Positions 1 through 4,453 of a DNA stretch of 6,102 nucleotides are shown here, piece after piece. Source of the DNA: Nitrosotalea sp. (GTDB lineage: Archaea > Halobacteriota > Syntropharchaeia > Alkanophagales > Methanospirareceae); assembly GCA_020725315.1 (NCBI GenBank), contig DYFG01000020.1, forward strand, positions 1 through 6,102, written 5' to 3'. Position 1 is the stretch's first letter. Each line of letters starts with the position of its first letter. The notes under the pieces were generated by a model that worked only from the letters and a program-made list of their open reading frames with translations, was not told where the DNA came from and ran no database searches. The position numbers were made by a program, and so were the translations under genes.

Positions 1-144
1 TTTGGCTAAATACTTCCCGATAATATTCGGGTGAAAGGGAGGTGAATAACTATATCTCCCCCTCTTTCATAAATAGTTACTGGATAGTACCAGTTCCGAA
101 GGCTCGTAAAATTTAAAAGTCCAATCTTACCAGGAAGATACTAT
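1..144. other. Left-edge non-coding stretch with a small hairpin
   Basis: No convincing gene is visible here. Bases 16-31 form a perfect 5-bp stem (CCCGA/TCGGG) around a 6-nt A/T loop. Further right, GGGAG near 38 and CTCCC near 58 could form a second, weaker stem. On the plus strand, frame 2 is open from the edge to a TGA at 32-34 (ending in FPIIFG) and could be the tail of an upstream gene, with the hairpin over its end. On the minus strand, bases 52-2 are open to the edge with no start codon. Both readings are too short to assign. Confidence 0.3.
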
Positions 145-456
145 TTATTTCCGCAACCTGCCGAATAATCCTTTAGCTTTCTTCTCATTCTGGGCTAACT
201 GCTGCAATCGCGTCTGTTCCTGCTCCATATTCTGGACCTGTTCCTGCAGTAGAGCTCTTACTTCTTCCTCACACTCACATTGTAATGCCAATTGCTGGAG
301 TTGCTGAATTCGTTCTCTATTTTGATTTGATACACCTGTTGCTGATGCTCTCTTAATGCTTGGCTTTCTCGGTTCATTTCTTGTCGCTTTTGTGCTGGCA
401 ACAATTTCTTAAAGTCTTCGAACGCGCGTTGAACATCTCTTCGAAAAAAACATCAT
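145..456 (-). pseudogene. Frameshifted gene for a Gln-rich coiled-coil protein
   Basis: No family is recognised. Read from the ATG at 456-454 the frame stops after about 15 codons. If one T is removed from the seven-T run (444-450 on the complement), the reading continues as a Gln/Glu/Arg-rich helical segment (RAFEDFKKLLPAQKRQ, then ALREHQQQVYQ). A second shift of opposite sign, somewhere between about 318 and 345, leads into RIQQLQQLALQCECEEE, a further Gln-rich heptad-like stretch and a basic tail ending GLFGRLRK at the TAA (147-145). The two shifts cancel, so start and stop are in the same frame and the restored product would be 103 residues, probably a soluble coiled-coil protein. The shifts may be true decay or sequencing errors; the first lies in a homopolymer. 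The low-complexity composition makes the frame assignment less certain. Confidence 0.45.
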
Positions 457-468
457 GGTCTACCAAAC

Positions 469-475
469 CTTTTTA
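469..475 (+). promoter_or_regulatory. Candidate TATA box for tRNA-Pro
   Basis: A CTTTTTATC stretch is centred about 30 nt upstream of the mature 5' end of the tRNA, close to the usual position of an archaeal TATA box. A second A/T-rich candidate (CTATATCC, 479-486) is nearer. The choice between them is uncertain. Confidence 0.3.
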
Positions 476-490
476 TCACTATATCCTACG

Positions 491-498
491 TTATAAAA
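491..498 (-). promoter_or_regulatory. TATA-like box for the minus-strand coiled-coil gene
   Basis: On the minus strand this reads TTTTATAA. With the usual archaeal spacing of about 25 nt, transcription would begin near 466-468, roughly 10-12 nt before the ATG at 456. It lies only 4 nt before the tRNA on the plus strand, too close to serve that gene. Position and sequence are seen; function is inferred. Confidence 0.35.
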
Positions 499-501
499 GG
501 A

Positions 502-576
502 GGGGCAGTAGGGTAGCCAGGTTAATCCTCGTGGCTTTGGGAGCCATGGACCCCAGTTCAAATCTGGGCTGCCCCA
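502..576 (+). tRNA. tRNA-Pro (anticodon TGG)
   Basis: The cloverleaf folds well. The acceptor stem GGGGCAG (502-508) pairs perfectly with CTGCCCC (569-575), and the discriminator is A576. The D arm starts GGGT (511-514), with GG at 520-521 in the loop. The anticodon stem GTGGC/GCCAT (531-535, 543-547) closes the 7-nt loop TTTGGGA, giving anticodon TGG at 538-540 followed by G37, as expected for proline. The variable loop is GGAC (548-551). The T stem CCCAG/CTGGG (552-556, 564-568) encloses TTCAAAT. It decodes CCA and probably other CCN codons by wobble. No intron is seen and CCA is not encoded. One extra nucleotide between D stem and anticodon stem (around 529-530) makes the exact D-stem pairing ambiguous. 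Confidence 0.93.
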
Positions 577-603
577 TCAATCTTTTCTGAAGAAAAGATT
601 GAT
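576..603. terminator. Perfect 12-bp hairpin abutting the tRNA 3' end
   Basis: ATCAATCTTTTC (576-587) and GAAAAGATTGAT (592-603) are exact reverse complements separated by TGAA. The stem begins at the discriminator base of the tRNA. The plus strand has a T4 run inside the stem (583-586), a plausible archaeal stop for the tRNA transcript. The hairpin sits between the convergent tRNA and the broken arsM, so it could end transcription from both sides. No longer T tract follows on either side, so terminator is an inference; a 3'-processing structure or an integration scar are alternatives. Confidence 0.45.
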
Positions 604-636
604 CAAAAGAACGTTCGGTTTATCGGGAATCGCTTT

Positions 637-1130
637 TTAAAAATTAGGGAAATAGGTCTCATCTAATATCCTAACATCCTGAAATCCCGCATCCTGTATC
701 GTTTTGATATACTCATCCTTCATGATCGCACCTGAAATGCAGCCGATATACGCTTCGATTGAATTCGTTATAACATCGGGAAGCTCTTTCAGCAGGACTA
801 TATCCGATACCATTAGCCGTCCGCTTGGCTTCAGTACCCTGTATGCCTCTTTAAAGACTCTCTCTTTCTCTGGCGAGAGATTGATGACACAGTTCGAGAT
901 GACCACATCAACGGATTTATCAGCAGCAGGTATATGTTCAATCTCTCCCAGCCTAAATTCTACATTTTCGTCTTGAGGTCTTCATCCGTGTATCCCATCT
1001 TCTTGCTGATATCCTCTCTCCAGTCTGAACTTTCACAACAGGAACTCACCGGAGCACAACAAGAACGCTCCTTGTAAACTATCTTCGCGTAACCTTCTCT
1101 TACCGCTTTCTTTATCACTTCTTTACTCAT
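637..1130 (-). pseudogene. arsM: Arsenite S-adenosylmethyltransferase, internally deleted
   Basis: ArsM is a cytosolic enzyme that methylates arsenite with S-adenosylmethionine. The N-terminal part (ATG at 1130-1128) reads about 55 codons, with the family's early cysteine cluster (SCCAPVSSCC) and an ISKKMGYTDEDLK segment, then hits a TAG at 962-960. In a different frame the gene resumes near 969 with ENVEFRLGEIEHIPAAD, then VVISNCVINLSPEKERVF, LKPSGRLMVSDIVLLKELP and CISGAIMKDEY, all typical ArsM, ending FPNF at the TAA (639-637). Compared with the family as I know it, roughly 70-75 residues between GYTDEDLK and ENVEF are missing, including the glycine-rich SAM-binding motif, and the join is out of frame. 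The C-terminal tail after the DETYFP segment is also absent. The product cannot be a working methyltransferase. The C-terminal half could still be translated from internal starts, but nothing suggests a function. Confidence 0.87.
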
Positions 1131-1252
1131 TTTGACAGTCTATTAACTTATACAAACTCTAATTCAAGAAAGAGACGATCGGTTCTCATGCATACCTTTT
1201 TACCGTTGGATTTTGATTCATGCTATAACATGAAAAGAATGAAGAGAAGAAG
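1131..1252. promoter_or_regulatory. Divergent promoter region between arsM remnant and amzA
   Basis: For the plus-strand protease, CTTTTTACC around 1195-1203 is a TATA-like candidate that would place transcription start near 1226, about 27 nt before the ATG at 1253. For the minus strand, a TATAAG motif (about 1147-1151) lies close upstream of the arsM ATG. Only the positions are seen; promoter function is inferred. Confidence 0.3.
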
Positions 1253-1753
1253 ATGAAAAAGCTTTGGCTATTTTATGATAAGGAGAGCGCGGCACCTATG
1301 CCATCGGTAAAAGAAGCACTTAACCATGTTTTCGGGCTGGAGACGGATGAGGAGCTTCACTTAGATGCCGCCGGAGTAAAAGGAGCGTACAACACAAAGA
1401 GGCTGCAATACAATGCTTCAAAGCTCTTGAATTATCTCATCAACATCATGTCCAGGGTAGGCTCAAACGAAGATGTGGTATCTCTATGGATACTAAGCGA
1501 TGACCTCTATGTAGAGAGCATGAATTTTGTATTTGGCGTTGCACAACCTGGTAACGCTGCTGTGCTCTCTATGCACAGGCTCGACTCGCTCGATCTGATA
1601 AATAAGGAAGCGATTCACGAAATGGGGCATGTCTTTGGGCTCCCGCACTGCACCAATGAGTGTGTAATGCGATTCTCAAATTCGTTAGACGAAGCGAAGG
1701 TGAAACCAGCCAAGCTGTGCGAGCGGTGTAGGTCGTTTTTGGCCCTTTATTAG
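1253..1753 (+). CDS. amzA: Archaemetzincin zinc metalloprotease
   Basis: A 166-residue protein of the archaemetzincin family (peptidase M54), small and apparently cytosolic, with no signal peptide. The zinc-binding catalytic motif HEMGHVFGLPHC occupies residues 122-133: His122, His126 and His132 would bind zinc, with Glu123 as general base. The second, structural zinc site is supplied by Cys133, Cys137, Cys156 and Cys159 (CERC at the end). Met139, just after the second Cys, matches the family's Met-turn position. The N-terminal half (WLFYDK, then LNYLINIMSR and SLWILSDDLYVESMNFVFG) matches the expected fold. Length is slightly below the usual 170-200. The first Cys pair is separated by three residues here rather than the four usually quoted. 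The physiological substrate of archaeal archaemetzincins is unknown to me. The ATG follows a purine-rich GAAGAGAAGAAG rather than a strong Shine-Dalgarno. It appears monocistronic. Confidence 0.95.
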   Translation: MKKLWLFYDKESAAPMPSVKEALNHVFGLETDEELHLDAAGVKGAYNTKRLQYNASKLLNYLINIMSRVGSNEDVVSLWILSDDLYVESMNFVFGVAQPGNAAVLSMHRLDSLDLINKEAIHEMGHVFGLPHCTNECVMRFSNSLDEAKVKPAKLCERCRSFLALY

Positions 1754-1905
1754 ATTATGTACCAAGAAAAACGACATAAAATGGCATTGAAAGAGTTTTT
1801 GAGAATGTTATAGCAAAAACAGTAGAATAAGCAGGAAGTTGGTGAGTAGATAAATTTTTTAAGCTTAAGAATGACAATTATACAAAATAAAGAAGGAGGT
1901 AAACA
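1754..1905. other. Non-coding spacer after amzA, A/T-rich
   Basis: No supported gene. TTTTTTAA (1855-1862), overlapping the 10-bp palindrome TTAAGCTTAA (1859-1868), is a TATA-like or operator-like candidate that would start a transcript near 1885. A short frame, IERVFENVIAKTVE (roughly 1788-1832), lacks a standard start codon. No obvious terminator for amzA is seen. Confidence 0.3.
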
Positions 1906-1986
1906 TTGGAGCGGCACGTTACCATCCCGACAAACAAAATTTATATAGGTGGGCTTAGCTCTACTGTTATTAATACGTGCCGATAA
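1906..1986 (+). CDS. Possible 26-residue leader peptide (TTG start)
   Basis: A textbook Shine-Dalgarno, AAGGAGGT (1893-1900), sits 5 nt before a TTG at 1906-1908. The frame reads 26 codons (beginning ERHVTIPTNKIYIGG after the start) to a TAA at 1984-1986. That stop touches the ribosome-binding site of the next gene, so coupling or leader control is conceivable. There is no homologue I recognise, the start is a rare codon, and the TATA-like box for the next gene lies inside the frame. It may be a remnant or simply a leader RNA segment. Confidence 0.25.
   Translation: MERHVTIPTNKIYIGGLSSTVINTCR
1940..1947 (+). promoter_or_regulatory. TATA box for the exported-protein gene
   Basis: TTTATATA, preceded by an A-rich stretch resembling a BRE. 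It predicts transcription start about 1970, some 28 nt before the ATG at 1998. It is the best TATA match in the plus-strand half of the window. Function is inferred from position. Confidence 0.45.
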
Positions 1987-1997
1987 AAGGAGGAGGA
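1986..1997 (+). promoter_or_regulatory. Ribosome-binding site deciding the 1998 start
   Basis: AAAGGAGGAGGA directly precedes ATG 1998. The GGAGG core is at suitable spacing for that ATG and would lie inside the coding region if the in-frame GTG at 1977 were used. The ATG is therefore preferred. Confidence 0.65.
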
Positions 1998-2381
1998 ATG
2001 AAAATCAAGCTAGGAGTGGGAACTGTATTCCTCTTACTATTAATAGCTGTTAGTGCCGCTATTATTGGAACTATTGCAGTGCTGAGAGAGGATGAAAAAC
2101 CAGCCGGACTTGAGGTCGTGGATATTAAAATCAAAGATCCGAAGCCATCTATATTGAGTGGCAGATCCATAACGATTGACCATGGCGAATCGGTTACATT
2201 CAACCTCACTGTCCAGAATAAAGGCGAGAATATTACGCGCGGGGACGCTTATACTGTTGGTATAGCGGTAATCACCAATGCAGGAGAGGTATACTGGCGA
2301 TTGCCTCCTGAACAATTAATCGGGGTGGATCTGGGTCCCGGCGGAACGTCGCGTCATACCTTCACGGTGATAAATAAATAA
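1998..2381 (+). CDS. Small membrane-anchored exported protein with Ig-like domain
   Basis: A 127-residue protein of no recognised family. Residues 5-29 are a continuous hydrophobic segment (VFLLLLIAVSAAIIGTIAVL) after a short KIK basic start, so an uncleaved membrane anchor or signal peptide with the rest outside the cell is likely. Residues 38-127 look like a single beta-sandwich of the CARDB or NEW3-like kind: VVDIKIKDP, then HGESVTFNLTVQNKGEN, then IAVITNAGEVYW, then a final TSRHTFTVIN strand. There are no cysteines. Two N-X-T sequons (N69, N78) lie in the predicted outer part and could be N-glycosylated. An alternative GTG start at 1977 adds 7 residues (MPIKGGG) but these are encoded by the ribosome-binding site itself. 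It converges with the transporter operon. A cell-surface role is inferred only from the architecture. Confidence 0.75.
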   Translation: MKIKLGVGTVFLLLLIAVSAAIIGTIAVLREDEKPAGLEVVDIKIKDPKPSILSGRSITIDHGESVTFNLTVQNKGENITRGDAYTVGIAVITNAGEVYWRLPPEQLIGVDLGPGGTSRHTFTVINK

Positions 2382-2563
2382 AAAGGAACTTCCGTTTAGG
2401 GGACAATGTGAATTCCAGGCGTATATCAAATCACTGCAGACCCGAGAAGAAATTGCTCGAAGCGATATCGTGACCATTGCAGTACGATATCCGGCATAAA
2501 CCGCTTCACTGGTTTCCAGCGTTCCTCGTACAATCATTGCTTTTGAGAGAGCTTGCTTTTAGC
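2382..2563. other. Convergent intergenic region, unassigned open frames
   Basis: This separates the ends of the exported-protein gene and the transporter operon. A plus-strand frame without a start codon reads ELPFRGQCEFQAYIKSLQT, continues REEIARSDIVTIAVRYPA and stops near 2500. It looks protein-like and may be a gene remnant. The opposite strand is also open (ATG at 2537) but its translation looks arbitrary. A weak 5-bp stem, GAGCT/AGCTC (2549-2553, 2561-2565), overlaps the ATPase stop codon. No clear terminator T tract is seen on either strand. Confidence 0.3.
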
Positions 2564-3367
2564 TCAGAGGAGATTATGCCCCCCTTCGCCTCCATTTTGT
2601 TTTACAGGTCGTAGAGGTACGATATAGAGTTTACCGTCGTTATAGTGCACATTTGCCTCCACACCATAAACTTGTTTTATGTTATCCGGTGTGAGGACAG
2701 AATCAGGGTTACCAGCGGCAAAAATTTTACCGCTGTTCATCATTATTATCCTATCCGAGTATCTCGACGCTAAATTAAGGTCGTGGATAGCCATTATCGC
2801 TGCTATACCATTTTCTCTCACGATATTTTTTATGATGTCCATCACTTCGAGCTGGTGTCTGATGTCGAGGTTGGAGGTGGGTTCATCGAGCAAAAGGACT
2901 TCAGGCTCTTGCGTGAGTGCCCTCGCGATGAACACTTTCTGGAGTTGACCACCACTGAGTTCATCAATGTCACGCATTGCGAGGTCTTCGATGTTCAGCA
3001 TTTGTAGTGTCTCTAAAACCTTCTCAGTATCTCTTTCACTGGCTCGCCACCACAGATGAGGGCGTCTGCCCATGAGAACCGCATCGAAGACGGTAGCAGG
3101 GAAGACCCGGGAAGTACTCTGCGGGATGTAGCCCATTTTCTTGGCAAGTTCCATTTGGCGCAGCTCTTTTATATCCAGCTCATCGAGCAGTATGATTCCG
3201 CGCTGAGGCTTTAAGATCCTGTCAATACATCTGATCAGAGTAGATTTTCCAGCTCCATTTGGTCCCACCACGCTTAACATCTCGGATGCGGCAAGCTCTA
3301 TGCATACCTCCTTGAGTATGGGCACACTCGCATAGCTGAACTCAATATCCTTTACTATTAGTTTCAT
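2564..3367 (-). CDS. ABC transporter ATPase, FecE/BtuD family
   Basis: A 267-residue cytoplasmic ATPase that would power import by the neighbouring FecCD-type permease. All ABC motifs are intact: Walker A GPNGAGKST (35-43), Q-loop Gln83 (YIPQS), signature LSGGQ (137-141), Walker B VLLLDEP (157-163), D-loop SNLD (165-168) and switch His195 (AIHDLN). The VFDAVLMGRRPH segment (93-104) is characteristic of the iron-siderophore, haem and cobalamin importer subfamily. A short C-terminal extension rich in Gly and Glu follows. Length is typical (about 255-270). Translation starts one base after the permease stop; its ribosome-binding site AAGGAGGAGGGAG (3390-3378) is embedded in the codons for the permease's terminal RRRRE, so the two are tightly coupled. 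The substrate (Fe-siderophore, haem or B12-type corrinoid) cannot be decided from the ATPase. Confidence 0.95.
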   Translation of the reverse strand: MKLIVKDIEFSYASVPILKEVCIELAASEMLSVVGPNGAGKSTLIRCIDRILKPQRGIILLDELDIKELRQMELAKKMGYIPQSTSRVFPATVFDAVLMGRRPHLWWRASERDTEKVLETLQMLNIEDLAMRDIDELSGGQLQKVFIARALTQEPEVLLLDEPTSNLDIRHQLEVMDIIKNIVRENGIAAIMAIHDLNLASRYSDRIIMMNSGKIFAAGNPDSVLTPDNIKQVYGVEANVHYNDGKLYIVPLRPVKQNGGEGGHNLL

Positions 3368-3368
3368 T

Positions 3369-4451
3369 TTACCAATACTCCCTCCTCCTTCTCATTATCA
3401 GGTAAAGGAACAGAGGACCCCCCAGAGAGGATGTTACTACTCCTACCGGTAGAATAACAGGTGCTATGATTCTTCGTGCAATGGTATCACAGCCGAGTAA
3501 AAGAGCACCGCCGACGAGACCAGAAGCAGGGATTAAAAACCTGTTATCTCCTCCTATAACCATACGGCTCATGTGAGGTGCAACCAAACAGATAAATCCA
3601 ATGGTCCCGGTGAAGCAGATGATAGAAGCGGTTAGGAAGGAAGAAATTATCATTATCAGGATTCTGTCTCGCTCCACATTTACGCCAAGGCTCTTCGCAG
3701 TCTCGTCTCCTGCACCCATCGCATTGACGTCCCATGCCTTCCACATGAGCGGGAAGAAGCAGCCTGCAAGAACAATAGATATAGGGAGTAGAGCATCCCA
3801 CGAAGCCCTTCCGAGGTCCCCAACCATCCAGAAATAAGCAGCCTTCATCGCGTCTGCTTCTGAAAAATACATCAATAGCGTTGTTGCCGCACTGAAGATG
3901 TACATCATTGCAATACCTGCGAGGATCATAGTTTCAGGCGTTGCTCTCCTGAAACGCGTCAATCCGACGATAATGAAGGTAGGGATCAATGAGAAGATGA
4001 ATGCATTTCCTATTATTAAATATTCACCGCCGACAATACCTTTGCTCAAAAGAATGGCGAGAGCAGCGCCAAATCCAGCGCCCGACGCGATGCCTAAGGT
4101 AAACGGACTGGCAAGCGGGTTTCTTAATATACCCTGTGTCATCGAGCCTGCGATCGCGAGTCCTATGCCAGCTAAAATCCCCAGTATGACGCGAGGCAAT
4201 CGCAAGTTCCAGACGACAATCTCTTTGGTCGTCTCTGGATTGTGAAATAGACCACGCCATATTATTGAGTATACCTCGGTGACCGTAATGGGATACGAGC
4301 CGAGTGTTGTGGATATACCTGCAATGATAAAAATTAAGATGAGGGAAGAGAAGATAAAGAGAATCTTCCTTCCAATAAACTTCTTGTATTCCTCTTTTAT
4401 TTCCGCTCTTTTTGTTCTCGTTCCGGATATGATCTCAGTGCTTGATGTCAT
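3369..4451 (-). CDS. FecCD-family ABC transporter permease
   Basis: An integral membrane permease of the BtuC/FecCD/FhuB family, which carries siderophore-bound iron, haem or cobalamin. From the ATG at 4451 it has 360 residues. A charged cytoplasmic N-terminus (about 28 residues) precedes the first membrane segment (ILFIFSSLILIFIIAG). Diagnostic stretches follow: LRLPRVILGILAGIG, then NPLASPFTLGIASGAGFGA (111-129), the ATPase-coupling region GDETAKSLGV (248-257), GFICLVAPHMSRMVIGG (285-301) and PVGVVTSSLGGPLFLYLI near the C-terminus. About ten membrane segments are expected. An in-frame ATG at 4457 overlaps the chelatase stop as ATGA, but the AAAGGA element sits directly on it; 4451 has proper spacing to that element, so I prefer it, with 4457 possible. 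Length is slightly above the usual 330-350 because of the N-terminal tail. No periplasmic binding protein gene is in the window. Confidence 0.95.
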   Translation of the reverse strand: MTSSTEIISGTRTKRAEIKEEYKKFIGRKILFIFSSLILIFIIAGISTTLGSYPITVTEVYSIIWRGLFHNPETTKEIVVWNLRLPRVILGILAGIGLAIAGSMTQGILRNPLASPFTLGIASGAGFGAALAILLSKGIVGGEYLIIGNAFIFSLIPTFIIVGLTRFRRATPETMILAGIAMMYIFSAATTLLMYFSEADAMKAAYFWMVGDLGRASWDALLPISIVLAGCFFPLMWKAWDVNAMGAGDETAKSLGVNVERDRILIMIISSFLTASIICFTGTIGFICLVAPHMSRMVIGGDNRFLIPASGLVGGALLLGCDTIARRIIAPVILPVGVVTSSLGGPLFLYLIMRRRREYW

Positions 4452-4453
4452 TT

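Noticed and set aside
2..70. Minus-strand frame ATG-AAA-GAG with an in-frame TAG, continuing open to the edge; considered as a pyrrolysine-decoded gene
   Set aside because: No ribosome-binding site precedes the ATG, there is no pyrrolysine machinery in view, and the segment is too short to judge.
360..590. Plus-strand 76-residue open frame
   Set aside because: It runs through the whole tRNA gene and opposite the coiled-coil frame; the translation has no domain character.
14..629. Inverted 10-bp match TTCCCGATAA (14-23) and TTATCGGGAA (620-629), considered as terminal inverted repeats of a mobile element around the tRNA
   Set aside because: The match is short, does not extend, there are no target duplications and no transposase lies between; chance is likely.
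1859..1868. Palindrome TTAAGCTTAA considered as an operator
   Set aside because: It is A/T-rich and short, with no second copy nearby; it is mentioned only as part of the spacer.
1970..2315. Two minus-strand open frames opposite the exported-protein gene
   Set aside because: They are shadows; the plus strand has the TATA box, the strong ribosome-binding site and a membrane anchor plus beta-sandwich pattern.
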